Of a stretch of 64,000 bases of DNA, positions 30,123 to 42,329 are shown one piece after another. The stretch covers positions 87,529,680-87,593,679 of the forward strand of contig CM043962.1 in NCBI GenBank assembly GCA_014529385.2, given 5' to 3'. This DNA comes from Adiantum capillus-veneris. Its lineage: Eukaryota; Streptophyta; Polypodiopsida; Polypodiales; Pteridaceae. The first letter of the stretch is position 1, and the number at the start of each line of letters is the position of its first letter. Position numbers and translations under genes: made by a program. Under the pieces are notes generated by a model. The model saw only the letters and a program-made list of their open reading frames with translations. It did no database searches and was not told the origin of the DNA.

Positions 30123-31491
30123 CTACTCAAAAATACTACACACAGTTGCTTGTCTCACAACAAAAACCAGTCCAAGCATCCGCAAGGAAATTTTCATAAT
30201 TCACCAAGCAAACAAAGTCTACTTGTTACCAAACTTATAGGTTGGTTAGAGAGAGCTTAAATACATATGTCTAGAGTCTCAAATCCACATTTCAATCACT
30301 TTCCAAAAAAATCTTATTATCTACAGGGCTACTTTGACCTAGTCTGTTTTGGGTCAAAATGCACTTGATAGTTTAGAAATGCTGGCCCACTACCTCTCCT
30401 ATGTATAAAATGCAATTTGGATGCTTAGAACTGGAGTTATTATTAGATTAGGAAGAGGATTAGCTACAACAAAAGCGTATAATCATCACAAGAAACTTAG
30501 AATGTCGCATAGAGCTTTCGCTTGTGAACACAATGGAGCATATGGCGCTCCAAACTAACAATCTGCTAGGGGGTTATGAGTGAGAGAATATTGCAGGAGA
30601 GTACAGAAAATTCAGAGACTATATATGCATTTATTATCCAAAAACTTCATAAGGGTTATTTTACAAAAGTTGGCTTTTATACCTTAGCCAAAGGATGTTG
30701 AATGAAGATAGCAAGATGTAGATAACTCCGTTGTTGATGCGTGGTAAAGTAAAATTATAGTTTGATGCTTTAGAAGGTGAACAAAGGCAGGCAGCATGGC
30801 TGGCCATGAGGGCCCGATTCTTGCACAATTTTGATAAGGTTTTAATACGTCAAAATAGACTCAAATATGGGTAGGAAGGGACTAGAGATAACATAGGGTA
30901 ATTACAAGCTAGAAGCTTTTGGCATCGACTACCTACTTTACATTTTTATAAAAATAATCAAAATTACATCTTTGGACATGATGGGATTTTTATCTCAAAA
31001 ATGAAGGGTCACAATATTAAGCTAAAAATGGGATGCTTTGTTAGCTTGCTACTAACATTCCCCCTCTCCTACTCTAGGTTGTCTGTGACACAACGTCATA
31101 TTGTAAGGTAATTCTTTGGCTTGCGGGTTGTGTGTTGTTTCTTGAGCTTTAAGTGATTCATAATACTTGATTCAAAGCTTCTTGTCACCTTCTGTGAGGA
31201 ACCGAAGGTCTATTGGCGTCTTGAGCTATATGGCTAAATATCCAATAAATCTTGCCCATAGATTTTCCATGTGACTGGGCCAAAGATCTTTGTTTTGAAT
31301 GTAAAGAAGCCAGTGTAGAATGCTTCTTTAAAGGTCTACATGTAATAATATGGTAGGAACATCATCCTTGCATAGATCCCATAGAGGAATTCATCTGGTG
31401 GATGATTTGAGAGGTCGTAGCAGAGTCCTTGGTTGCCCTTTAAGAAGGACATCCTTGGTGCATCTGTTTGCTCTGCTTGATGAAATGTCTG
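30122..31491 (-). mobile_element. AT-rich replacement block, possibly a minus-strand LTR-element 3' end
   Basis: This block replaces about 0.93 kb of LINE sequence. On the minus strand a purine-rich run (GTAGGAGAGGGGGAA, 31072-31058) is followed by TGTTAGTAGC...GCTAACA, which looks like a polypurine tract and LTR start, the LTR then running left. The minus strand upstream (31490-31080) has coding-like pieces with stops (RMSFLKGNQGLCYDLSNHPP, FKTKIFGPVTWKIYGQDLLD) that I cannot assign. No second LTR or target duplication was found. Confidence 0.4.
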
Positions 31492-31800
31492 CCTCACCCA
31501 CATGTATCTAGCATGATCGTCTCTTCATACAATGTGTAGAAGTGGCTCTAGCTCCTCTCTAAATAATACTGCTACGCCCACCGATCCTCTGCTCCCATGC
31601 CCAGATCTTGTGTCAGTCCGAACGCCAAGCTGTCTCCCATCTATATCTTGTCACATGTGGCATCATCTATCTAGGGACGTGATGAGTCTCTGAGAAGAAT
31701 ATAATGTCCTTCTCCCGAAAGCTATCCTCAGAGGCAAAAACAACCAACCTATAAGATCCATTACAATTCCAGGCCGTCATCTTCATGAAGTACGGTCCAA
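31492..31800 (-). pseudogene. LINE ORF2 start: endonuclease N-terminus, decayed
   Basis: The minus strand reads MKMTAWNCNGSYRL, then DIIFFSETHH, matching the Asn and Glu catalytic segments of APE-type endonuclease in the plus-strand copy (LNCNGS, FFSETH). Several in-frame stops follow. The rest of the domain is missing, replaced by the AT-rich block. Confidence 0.8.
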
Positions 31801-32687
31801 TAGGCCTCGTACCGTCATGTAGAGCGTCGCTCTACAATCCTCTACAATCACCACTGGACCATCTCTGTAGAAGGCAATCTTTCCCTTCTCCCTTGCTGTT
31901 GTAATCATTGGCATCACCTCTCTTATGTGAGCTAGTTGCGAGAGGGTGAGATCATCATCGCGAAAAATACTTGTCTTCTTGAAGGTTGGCCTCTTCTTCA
32001 AGAACTCTTTCTCCTCCTCGAAGGAGGGGAAACGTAGTATGAGTGCTCTTTACTTTGAGGACTCTTCCGAGCAGTCACTCCTCTTGCCCACCCTCCATGC
32101 CTTTGTGTGTAAAGGCTTCTCCATTCCCATCATGGACATGAGGCTTGTGACCTCTTTTTCAACATTGTTGACATCCTTGAGGCCGGTGATCCTCACATGT
32201 AAGGCACGTAGCCGCTCTTTACCTTTCCTTTTCTTGGCGACCTCAATCCATTTCTCTGTTGCCTCCACTTTCTTTTTTTCCTTGGTGATGACCTAGACCC
32301 AAGATGACTTCTTTTCCTCCTCCTTGATGACCCGCACTTGTTCTCTGATTGTGTTCAGCTTCTCCATCATGGAAGGCTGAAATTTCTACTTTTGACTTCA
32401 AGAAGCTCACCTTGTAGATTTCGGATGATGGAATCTTGGATGACCACTTTCTCCTCGAGCGAAACGATCCTCCTATGCATGCTATCTCTTTCTTCGGCCC
32501 ATTTTTGAAGAATAGTGCTTCTCTCCTTCCTCCACTCTTCCACTTCGTTTCTCCATTCTCTCATTTCCTTCTCTATTGCCGACATCCTCTTCCCTATTTG
32601 CATGAAAGAGGCTTTGTGGGCGGCCGGCGAGGGATGCGTCTTCTTAAACGTGGGGAAATCCGTTGGCACTCCTCCAATGCTTCCCAT
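31783..32687 (-). pseudogene. LINE ORF1, decayed
   Basis: Minus-strand pieces 32687-32367, 32268-32050 and 32001-31783 lie in different frames. The first starts MGSIGGVPTDFPTFKK and contains a long charged coiled coil (MSAIEKEMREWRNEVEEWRK...). The other two match the RRM-like and C-terminal portions of ORF1 in the plus-strand LINE (LRALHVRITGLKDVNNVEKE; FRDDDLTLSQLAHIREVMP). ORF1 proteins of this kind bind RNA as trimers or chaperones. At least two frameshifts make it non-functional. The N-terminus differs from the 50665 copy. Confidence 0.75.
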
Positions 32688-32699
32688 GAGAGAGACAGA

Positions 32700-32930
32700 G
32701 ACTCTAAAAAAAAATAAAAAATCAAGGAACCCTAAAAAAAAGCAAGTAACGCTTGCAAAACCCTAAAAAACAGAGAAAATCAGCATCAAAACCTTAAAAA
32801 ACAGCAAGACACAGATTTGAAACCCTAAAAAACAGCAAAAAACAGTGGCAAAACCCTAAAAAACAAAAAAAAAACAATTTTGAAACCCTGAAAATAGTAA
32901 AAAAACAGTTACGAAACCATACAACGAGCA
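32700..32930 (-). promoter_or_regulatory. LINE 5' UTR with clustered telo-box motifs
   Basis: Immediately upstream (minus sense) of ORF1, about 230 bp carry at least four AACCCTA motifs (near 32727, 32757, 32819 and 32851) plus near-matches, in repeats of an AAAACCCTAAAAAACAGC type. AAACCCTA is the plant telo-box found in promoters of translation genes. Here it may act as an internal LINE promoter. Confidence 0.45.
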
Positions 32931-33117
32931 TGAGAGAGAATCCACACGAGATACACGAAGTGGCAGAGTTCCACTCCCGGATGACATTGGCACCAAACCT
33001 TGGTGCCCCTTTTGGTATTTCTATCAGTCTCATTCTGTACATACCACATAGTATGCATAGTTCTTTAACGTGCATTTCTTATAATGTGTGTGGGTTATGC
33101 AATCACGACAAATGGAG
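32931..33117 (-). repeat. Degenerate LTR-like fragment
   Basis: Stretch 32935-33025 resembles 46815-46895 ('gttccactcc...ggcaccaaaccttgg...ggtatttct'). Part of it resembles the CTTTCGGTATTTCTTTATT region of the chromovirus LTR on the minus strand. Probably a remnant of a related LTR. Confidence 0.4.
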
Positions 33118-34509
33118 TGAAACTGGCCGGTAGCCTCACTAAAGGGCAATAACTTTGGCTTTCACCCGATCTATACATTGTTTAACTTTACTGTACTTTA
33201 TGACATAAAGTAGCTTCACGAGTAAACCTCTAATTGGAATTCACCACTTCAAGACAATCCACGGATTGGTAACTAGAGCTCTCCCAAGTAGACAACAACA
33301 CCCTATAAGCCCCAAAAATTGGCGCCCCTTTTCGATGTTTCTTTATTCTTATTGCATATAAACAACCCAAACACTTTGGACCTAACTCTCACTAAGCTAT
33401 CCAAACCTTTCAAGGGCTGTAATTGCAGGTTTTTGACCAATTTTGGTAGCAAAACAGCGCCAAAACCCTTGTAGATCAAAAGTACACGCCTAGGACACTT
33501 TCCCTTGCATGTTGGAAGCTTTTTGGTGAGCTCCAGGTCAATTTCAACATGCTGTAATTCCCCGTTTTGGTCATTGTTAGGTGCGCAAAGCCCTATATAA
33601 GCACCCCAAGGCTTTCCCGAGGCTTCCATGTTCTTACTTGCAGTTTGGGTGCGAAACCCTAAACCTGCAAATAAACACAACAAGTGGTAATTTTCTGTTT
33701 TGGATCGTTTTGAGTGGAACGAACACATCTATGCGTCTCTATGGAGCTCCCGCACGCAATGGGACAATTCCCCTTTGAATCGGGCAAAGTTTTCACGTGA
33801 GAAAACTCTCCGCTTTTTGCACTCCTTTGCGATGGAACAGTAGGTACCTGTGGGGGATTAGCGATTAGCTAATCCTGTTCTTGTACACAAGGTTCTTGCC
33901 TTGGCAAACACGCATAAAACCCCCATAACTGTACATGGTCATCTAAGAAGCCCAACTAGTGGGGCATACCATATGTGCAAAGGGTAGAGAGAGATGCACG
34001 AAAGCAAATCATCGCACTACATGAGACAACAGAGAAGGCAAGCTTTCCATTAAAGTTGGGATCACTTGCACCCGCTACTCACACACACACTGTAGTTCAC
34101 AATGAGTTAATTTTCATCCCCCACTCAAATTTGGGTGCCCCCTCTTAGGATGAGCTTTTGGAGTGCGTGTTGGCCTGCAGGTTTCTCTCCTCCTGCCATG
34201 TGTCCACTTTACTCCTTTTGGTTTAATTTCCTGGTATCCACCAACTTAACAGTCCTACTGAGGGGCCTAAATGACTTTAACCGTGCCTAGCCACCCTTTC
34301 ATTACTCGGATTTCAGTGTTGATTGTCCTGACATCTCGTGGTGACCTCGTCTGCATTGTTGTGGGTGAAACTATTGGCCATTGGCCATTTCAAAATGGCA
34401 TACAATGTTCATCCATTTGTGACTTCAAAACGAGGGTCCCAAAAATTAAATAAAAATCAACGGAAGGAAACCAACAAACAAAGTTAGTGGTTGTCACAGC
34501 CTCGTGACA
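33118..34509 (-). repeat. LTR of decayed chromovirus (3' LTR in its sense)
   Basis: Plus-strand ends are TGAAACTGG and CTCGTGACA, the reverse of the intact element's LTR ends. The rc polypurine tract TACCCCCCTCTT follows at 34510-34521. Confidence 0.85.
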
Positions 34510-37500
34510 TACCCCCCTCTTGAAATCGCAAACATCCTTGATTGCATGCCAGATATACATACCACAAATGACTTAGTGTGATAATCACCCTTTTATCATC
34601 ACATGTATCTGCAAGAAAGGTCATGAAACATAGATACAAATGACTTATTGTCATTTCTGCCTAGCATAGGAGTGAGCATTATACCTTTAACACTTGTTAA
34701 GCAATGTACACTTCCAATGCACTGAATCCGTATGTACATGTGAAGTGCTAGCTCCAACATCGCCCCGCTTTTGAGCACGTGTCAAGCCCTTTGACTTTTG
34801 CTCTATTGGAGTGATCCTAGTTGGAGAATACACGTGTTAAACCAAAAGCTTCAAGGTAAAGTTGCAATACATTTGGTGACTCTAGTAGTTCACTTTCTTC
34901 CATCCACTTTGCATCCATAGGTGGATAGTTTTTGATTTTCACCAAATATCGTCTTGCAACTTTCCCCTTAACTTTTCTTTCTTTATGTGCCAAAATTTGC
35001 TCAAGAACCAAGATCTCATCGAGTTCCTCGACTTTAGGTTGATCTTCATTTGGCATATCTTCCCGCACATCACCACAAAAGGTCTTAGAAGACTCACATG
35101 AGACGCGTTATGAATCTTCCAAGTCTCGGGCAATTTCAGGCTATAAGCAACATCACTGATCTTGTCAAGTACTTGAAAAGGCCCATAGTAGCACATGAAA
35201 CAACCTTTCCTTGCCCTTCATCTTCTTTAATCTTGCCTTCTCCGCAAAAGAACCCAATCACCAAGTGAAAACAACAGTTCACGTCAGTGACAATCAGTAG
35301 CTCTTTTCTGCTTTGCGTGAGTCTTCTCCAAGGCAAGCTTGATTTGCTTATACATTTTATTTATATTCTCTATAAATTGATACATGCTTCAAAAATCTTT
35401 TCCGTTGTGTGTAAAATGAGAGAAACATTTTTACCACCCTCAACAATTTCAAAAGGTGCCTTGCCTGTTGATGAATGCACCATATTGTTGTATGCATACA
35501 GAAGCATGGGTAAATATTGTTCCCACTTGCCTATACTTTCTGACACATAGCATTTCAGCACATCTAAGAGAGTAGAATTAGCCTCTTCTTATTGTCCATC
35601 AGTTTGTGGATGAAATGAGGATGAAAACTTGAGCCTCGTGCCCATGTTTTCAAACAAATCTCTCCAAAATAAGCTCGCCATATGAGGATCACGATCACTG
35701 ACAATTGACTGTAGCACACCATGGTACTTAAACACATTGTACATGAACAGTTGTGCTATCTGATCAGATTTAATCTTCTTCCTGATAGGAATAAAATGGG
35801 CATGTTTGTTGAACCTGCAAATAATGGTCTATATACTATCATTCCTTGTCGGCATTCTCGGGATATCAAAGATTAAATCCATAGAAATACTTTCCCACGG
35901 CTTACCTGGAATAGGCAGTGGTCGTCAGAACCCTGGTGCCTCTTGCCTATCAAACTTGACCTTTTGGTAAATCACGCATGCTCGCACAAAGGCTTCCACA
36001 TCTTTCCTCAAAGTAGGCCAATAAAAGAATGCCTTGACCGCTCTCACTGTCGCATCTATATACCACAATGCCCTCCATACGGTGGGACGTGACTTTCTGC
36101 CATAACCTTATGTCGCAATGGACTACATCATCATAAAACCATCCCTGAGGAGATAGTGCTTATGGTGTTGTCCATCCATCAACTGTGCAAAGGTCCTTGC
36201 AAAATCTTCATCGTTAGCATATTGTTCCTTCATGTCATCAAGCCCACGATGATAAGGAATTGACACAACTGAAGTTTGTGGTTTCCTTGACAATCCATCA
36301 CATGCACAATCTAAAAGTGGAACATAGAGAGAATGTTTGCCCATCACATATGCATTTTGGATAACTTTGACTCTGTCAAGAAGTATCAAAAGGTTTGATG
36401 ATCTGTTTGGACAGCAAAATCAACACCTAGTGGGTTGTGTTTCCAACTTGAAAGCGCATGAATCATAGCCAGTAGCTCTTTCTCATAGATTTGCAGTCTT
36501 TTATGGCCCTTGTAAGATTCTACTTTCATAGGCTACTACCCGACCATCTTGCATTACCACTGCACCGATACTATTCCCACACGCATCACACTGGACCACA
36601 AATGTCTTCTTGAGATCTGGTAAAACGAAACTGGATCCAAAGTCATCTTTTCCTTCAAGAGATAAGAAGCCGAAATCTCTTTTTGTGTCCATTTGAAAGT
36701 GACCACTTTCTTTTGAAAAGCATGTAAGGGTGAAGCAATCTCGGCATAGTTTTGGATGAATCTTCTTTAGTAGGAACATAGTCCCAAGAAGCTAAGGACA
36801 TCATGCACAGTCTTCAAATTTGGCGATGTCTTGATTGCTTCAACCTTAGCAAAATCCATTCGGACACCATCCTTTGACATTGTGTGGCCTACAAAGTGGA
36901 TCTCTTCCAAGAAGAGTTCACTTTGCTTGGGATTGATCAGCAACCTGTGATTGCGTAACTCTTCAAACACAATGGTCAAGTGACGCCTATGCTCCTCTTC
37001 ATTCTTTGCATAGACTATCATGTCATTCAAGAATGTGCCAACAAACTTTTGATGTGGGTGGAAGATCCAATCCATCATCCTACTGAGCGTAACAGGAGCA
37101 TTTGTAAGATCAAATGGCATCACTAGAAACTCATAGAGACCAAATGTTGTCCTAAACGCAGTCTTGAGCACATCCTTTGGCCTGATACGAATCTCATGGT
37201 ATCCACTCTTAAGATCTATCCTACTGACAATTGCCGCACCCTCTAGTCGGTCAAGAATATCATCAATCCTTTGTATAGGAAACCTGTTCTCGATGGTATT
37301 CTTATTCAACGCACGGTAATCAATACACATGCGCCAAGAACCATCCTTCTTTTGCCCTAGAAGCACTGGGGAGCAAAAGGGTAAAGAACTAGGTAGAATC
37401 AACCCTTTTTCTAACAGCTCTTCTACTTGGCTCATAATCTCTTGCTCTTGGGCCGCACTAACCCTGTAGGGAGGTCTATTTGGTGGGCTACAACTTGGCA

Positions 37501-39444
37501 CGAATCTGTCGCATGATCCTCACGCCTCTCTAGCGGCAATTGAGACAGTAATGAATCACAAAAATAATCATCAAACTCTCACAAAAATGCTGACCTTTCT
37601 TTATCGAACACGGATAAATTTGATTGACAATTATCTAAAACATCACGTGCGAAACTCAAGTATGCAGAAAGATGACTTTTAATTACAAAAGTGATAGCTG
37701 AAGATGATAAAACAGGGACACACTCTCCTTTAGGCTTTACATCCAGGATGTGAGTTTTGCCCCTATGTTGTCAGGTGATCTTTTTGTTAAAGGCATCCAA
37801 TACGCAATGTACACGGAACATCCATGGGATCCCCACCAAAGCATTGCATCCTTCCAGTGGCATGCTGTAAAATTCTTCAATGTCCACATAGACTGAATAT
37901 GGAGACAACTTTTCAATGATGGAAGTAACACACCATGAATGGCCAGGACATGCCAAACCTGCCTTTGTTGTGTACCCCATCTCTTCAGCTTTGATACCCA
38001 ACTTGATAGACAGCTTTGGTGAGATAAAGTTTGCCTTAGCACCTGGATCAAAGAAAATAAACGTCGTTTGATCCCTGCTTTTACCCTGTGCTCTGCATGG
38101 CTTACTAGCATAAGAATTTGGCCTATCACCCACCATATCTGGCACTAAACCGGCCGTGGGTTTGGGCTTCTTTCCTTTTTTGTCCTCTGAGTCAGTTGGT
38201 CTCTTCCTCCGTGAACAATTTGCAGCAAAATGACCAGGTGCTCGTAAATAAAGCATTTGTTCTCTTCTTCTCTTGAAAAGACTTTCGCACAAAAGACTCC
38301 TTCTTTTTCTTAGCGTGTCCTCTAGATGTCTCGGCTGAGTCCTTAGCTTTCTCTAACTTTCCTGACCCCTGGGATGCTTCAAGAGTTGCTTTTGCAAAGG
38401 GCTTCTTTGCTGAATTTTTCTTTGACCGCCCCCTTATTACATTGCCCTGGAATCCACTGTCTTCTCCCTTCAACAAGGCATGTCCAGTGTTGGCAACTTC
38501 CTTAAGTTGAGTAAGAGTGGCCACTCTATTCTTAGTACAGTAGTTCTTGAGCCCTTTAGTAGACCACAACAATACTTCTCTATCTGCTCTATCGATGGCA
38601 CAAATCTATAGGAAGTTACTAGAAGCAACGCTTTACAAAACTTTCGACTGTACTCTAAGGTTTTGCAAGAAGCCGCATTGAGTTGGTGCCAATATGTCAT
38701 GACATCAGCTTCAAATTCATTTGATAGCCATGCAGGTATGCAAACATCTATTTGAGGTAAACCCATGTGGCGGGTGCCTGTCCTTGCATCAATAATGTTG
38801 TCCACCATAAACGCGCATTGCCTTTCAAGAAAGTGGTAGCTTTATGGACCTTCGAAGCCTCAATAAAATTCCCCCGTGCATAGGCACTATCGAACTGTTG
38901 GAGAAAAGTGAGAGTCTTCGTCTTGTCCTCAATTCCACTAAAAGTATCGAACTTCACAACTGTACCACCTTCTTTGTATGGTTTTGGCTTACCCATCACT
39001 ACCAAATTATCATAGGAAAGTGCTGGGTACAGTGGTAGGGATCATCAGTGCCCCTTGGCCATTAGGATCTTGACCTCTTGGTGCCATATTTGCCAGCTGA
39101 TTCGAAAAACAAGCCATACCAAAATTGCCCTGTGTCACCCCAAATTGGCCCTGATTACATTGAAACCCTGGCTATAAGCCGATATTACTATTCTTGGGGT
39201 TTGGCATCATGTTTTGCATACCCCAAAGATTGTTCTTTGCATGTACTGCTTGTTTCCAGGCGCATAACCAGCCATGATTTGAAACACAACACCACTCCTG
39301 AAATACCCAGGATGTACCGTAGGTGATATAAATACCTGATACATAGCTTGGAAGGTAGTTTTCTATCCATTTAAACCAACATTTGGACTCTGAAAGGTGG
39401 TTGGCTGAACTCGTATAGCCTGTGAATTGGCGTCCCAAGTTGAA

Positions 39445-39530
39445 CCAGTGTGACATGAAACGTTTCGTGGTTTCGGTCGTTTCGAGGTTTCGAGGTTTTG
39501 AAACGTTTCGTTTCATAGCGTCAAAAACAT

Positions 39531-39590
<60 letters not shown>

Positions 39591-39877
39591 GTGCTCACTG
39601 CTTAATGCTCACTGCTTAGAAGCGACTTCAAGCGAGCACGATCAAAGAGATGTTCAGTATTGATGAAAGTTAAACACAGCCACTAGTTTCATGAATCATA
39701 ACTGATGCATCATTGATTCATTTAGCAAAGTACTTCTATTGAACAACGTTTCTAGAAAAAAAGCCCCAATTTTAAACATTTCATTAAAAAATGCCTGTCC
39801 ATTTCATGCGTTTCGGCAAAACGTTTCATAGGTTTCGGGGTTTCATCTGCATGAAACGCGTTTTTATGTCACACTGG
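39445..39877. mobile_element. hAT-like MITE, third type (433 bp)
   Basis: Perfect 12-bp inverted ends CCAGTGTGACAT/ATGTCACACTGG. Both arms are made of GTTTCG/CGAAAC repeats, e.g. GGTTTCGAGGTTTCGAGG. A (GA)n tract lies inside at 39536-39588. The target duplication is not clean: TCCTAACC follows the right end and a similar TCCCAAGT lies four bases short of the left end. The intact chromovirus shows the empty site. Confidence 0.75.
39536..39588. repeat. (GA)n microsatellite inside MITE
   Basis: About 26 uninterrupted GA units. Confidence 0.9.
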
Positions 39878-40365
39878 TCCTAACCACCTGTTCGTGGACA
39901 GAAAAAGCTTGCCTTGGAGCTCCAACTGACTCAACAACATGTAAATGCTCCTTGCCCTAATGGATGCATAAGGGACTTGGGCTTAAGCCTCAACAGGCTC
40001 TACTGGCTGAGTAAGTTGCCTTGCCTGCTGGTGACATTGGTGGAACTTGCAAAAACACTATAAACTTGGTGTTCTACACCAATCGAGTAAACACATTCAA
40101 AGAAGCAACCAATTGTGTCCCGAACGCATCCTCGTCTAGCTGCCCAGTCATTAACCCTCAAGCTTGTGGCGCATTCACATCAACAAAAGGTACAAACAGT
40201 GACGGCCGTGAACTCTTGCCAACCTCAAAGGAACCCTCTTCTTTGGTGTCATTCGTCCTGTCAACCATAGTGGAATTCCAAGTTCCTGTGCTTTGTGTCT
40301 TCGCCCAAAACAGACCAAAGCTCACTTCTTGAGGAAAAAGTGATATTGTCCCTGCGACGTAATCA

Positions 40366-41526
40366 TTAAACCGGCCAGTAGCCTCACTACAGGGTGGTAG
40401 ATTTGGCCTTCACCCGATCTATATGTTGTTTAACTTTACTGTACTTGATGACACAAAGTAGCTCCACGAGTAAACCTGTAACTCGAATTCCATCCACGAC
40501 TTGGTAGCTAGAGTGCTCCCAAGTAGACAATGACACCTTGTAGGCCCCAAAGACTGGCGCCCCTTTCGGTATTTCTTTATTCTTATTGCAGATAAACGAC
40601 CCAAACACTTTCATCCAACTCTCAACAAGCTGTTCAAACCTGTCAAGGGCTGTAATTGCAGGTTTTTGACCAATTGGAGCATCATAACGACACCAAAACC
40701 CTTGTAGGTCAAAAGTACATGTCTAGGACACTTTCCCTAGCATGTTGGAAGCTTTTTGGTGAGCTGCAGGTAAATCGGGCGAGTTTTCACGCAAGAAAAT
40801 TCTCTGTTTTCACAATCCTTTGCGATGGAAAAGTGCATACATGTGGGGAATTAGCAATTAGCTAATTGGGTTCCGGTACAGAAGGCTCTTGCCTTGGCAA
40901 ACATGCATAAAACCCCAGAACTCTACATGGTCATCTGAGAAGCCTAACTAGTGGGGCATTACCATATATGCAAAGGGGAGAGAGAGATGCATGAGAGAAA
41001 ATCATCGTGCTCCATGAGACAAGGAAGAAGGCAAGCTTTCCATTAAAGCTGTGATCACCTAAACCCACTACGCTCTCTCTCTCTCACACCCACACCCACA
41101 CCCACACACTGTAGTTCACAGTAAGTTATTTTTTCACACCCCACTCAAATTTGGGGGCCCCCTCTTAAGATGAGCTTCTAGAGTGTGTGTTGGCCTTTAG
41201 GTTGCTCTCCAACTGCCATGTGTCCACTTTATTCATTTTGGTTTAATTTCCTAGTACCCACCAACTTAAAGTCCTACCGAAGGTGACTTTAATTGAGCCT
41301 AGCCACCCTTTTATTAGGCCAATGGCTAAGAGTTTCACCTGTAGCAACGAAGGCCAGGTCGTCACGAGATGGTCGGCGGGCCGATCGGCACTGAAATTCA
41401 AGTTTTCACTCTGGCCATATAATGTCTGGCCATTTGCGACTTCAAAAAGAGGGTCCCAAAAATAAAATAAAAATCCAGGGAAGGAAACCAACAAATAAAG
41501 TTAGTGATTGTCACAACCTCGTCACA
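40366..41526 (-). repeat. Second LTR of decayed chromovirus
   Basis: Starts TTAAACCGGCC (degraded TGAAACCGG) and ends CCTCGTCACA. The rc polypurine tract TACCCTTCTCTT at 41527-41538 shows that another internal 3' end abuts it. Confidence 0.8.
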
Positions 41527-41886
41527 TACCCTTCTCTTGAAATCGCAAACTTCCTCGAGTGCATGCCAGATATACATGCCACAGATGATTTAGTGTGATT
41601 AGCACCCTTTTATCATCACATGTATCAGCAAGAAAGGTCATGAAACATAAATATAAATGACTTAATGAAACCTTCATACTTCTGTCATTTCTGCCTATCA
41701 TAGAAGTGAGCATTATACCTTTAACACTTGTTAAGCAATGTACACTTCTGTTGCACTCAATCCATATGTACATGTGAAGTGCTAGCTCCAACATCACCCT
41801 GCTTTTGAGCACGTGTCAAGCCCTTTGACTTTTGTTCTTCTGAAGTGATCCGAGTTGGAGATTACATGGGTGTTAAACCAAAAGCT

Positions 41887-42285
41887 TCAAGGTAAATCTG
41901 CAATAAATTGGTGACTTTCTTCCATCCACTTTGCATCCATAGGTGGATAGTTTTTGAACTTTACCAAATATCGTCTTGCAACTTTCCCCTTAACTTTTCT
42001 TTCTCTATGTGCCAACATCTGCTCAAGTAACAAGATCTCATCGAGTTCCTCGACTTCAGGTTGATCTTCATCTGGCATATCTTCCGGCACATCGCCCACA
42101 AAAGGTCTTAGAAGACTCACATGAAACGCATTATGAATCTTCCAAGTGTCAGGCAATTTCAGCCTATAAGCAACATCTTTGATCTTGTCAAGTACTTGAA
42201 AAGGTCTAGAGTAACATATGCTGAGTTTGGAAAACAACCTTTCCTTACTCTTCATCTTCTTTAACCTTGCCTTTTCAAACCGCAA
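41887..42285 (-). pseudogene. Chromodomain end of a further, truncated chromovirus unit
   Basis: A 132-codon minus-strand frame carries the GPY/F-like region ([16 protein letters not shown]...[15 protein letters not shown]) and the chromodomain ([40 protein letters not shown]). It breaks off near 42290, where a plus-strand LINE begins, so the rest of the unit is missing. Confidence 0.85.
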
Positions 42286-42329
42286 AGGAACCTCATGACA
42301 TGGAGGCTAACCTAGCATTGTGTATATAC

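Larger units (their letters stand above)
11402..32930 (-). mobile_element. One minus-strand LINE of ~4 kb, split by nested insertions
   Basis: Six separated minus-strand blocks align in order with the plus-strand LINE at 50549-55812. Block 11402-11535 is the 3' end and 3' UTR. Block 19868-21503 covers the C-terminus and distal RT. Block 21635-22097 covers the middle RT. Block 22811-22930 lies just upstream of RT, 29960-30122 further upstream, and 31492-32930 holds the endonuclease start, ORF1 and 5' UTR. The gaps hold a chromovirus (GATGC duplication), a 131-bp MITE, a 713-bp MITE and an LTR array (CTCAG duplication). A fourth block, 30122-31491, replaced about 0.93 kb of LINE. Confidence 0.85.
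34817..40270 (-). pseudogene. gag-pol: Gag-Pol of decayed chromovirus
   Basis: Minus-strand pieces in several frames reproduce the intact polyprotein. They comprise gag (38470-39516, plus parts right of the MITE), a protease (around 38040, with the same DPGA motif), RT (37501-36767), RNase H (36650-36501 and part of 36389-36123), integrase (about 36110-35370) and the GPY/F module with chromodomain (35336-34817). The RT active site reads FLND instead of FFDD, and the zinc knuckle is frameshifted. It is clearly inactive. The MITE at 39445-39877 splits the N-terminal region. Confidence 0.88.
33118..41526 (-). mobile_element. Decayed minus-strand chromovirus, same family as 11536-19867
   Basis: LTR 33118-34509, then a polypurine tract and an internal region 34510-40365 carrying chromodomain to gag in reverse order, then LTR 40366-41526. 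The chain continues at 41527 with another polypurine tract and internal 3' end, so the copy is part of a tandem unit like the array at 22931. A 433-bp MITE sits in the gag region. Many stops and frameshifts are present. Confidence 0.88.

Noticed and set aside
32700-32930. Interstitial telomere array
   Set aside because: The AACCCTA units are not head-to-tail TTTAGGG repeats; they are spaced within a longer AT-rich repeat, fitting promoter telo-boxes better.
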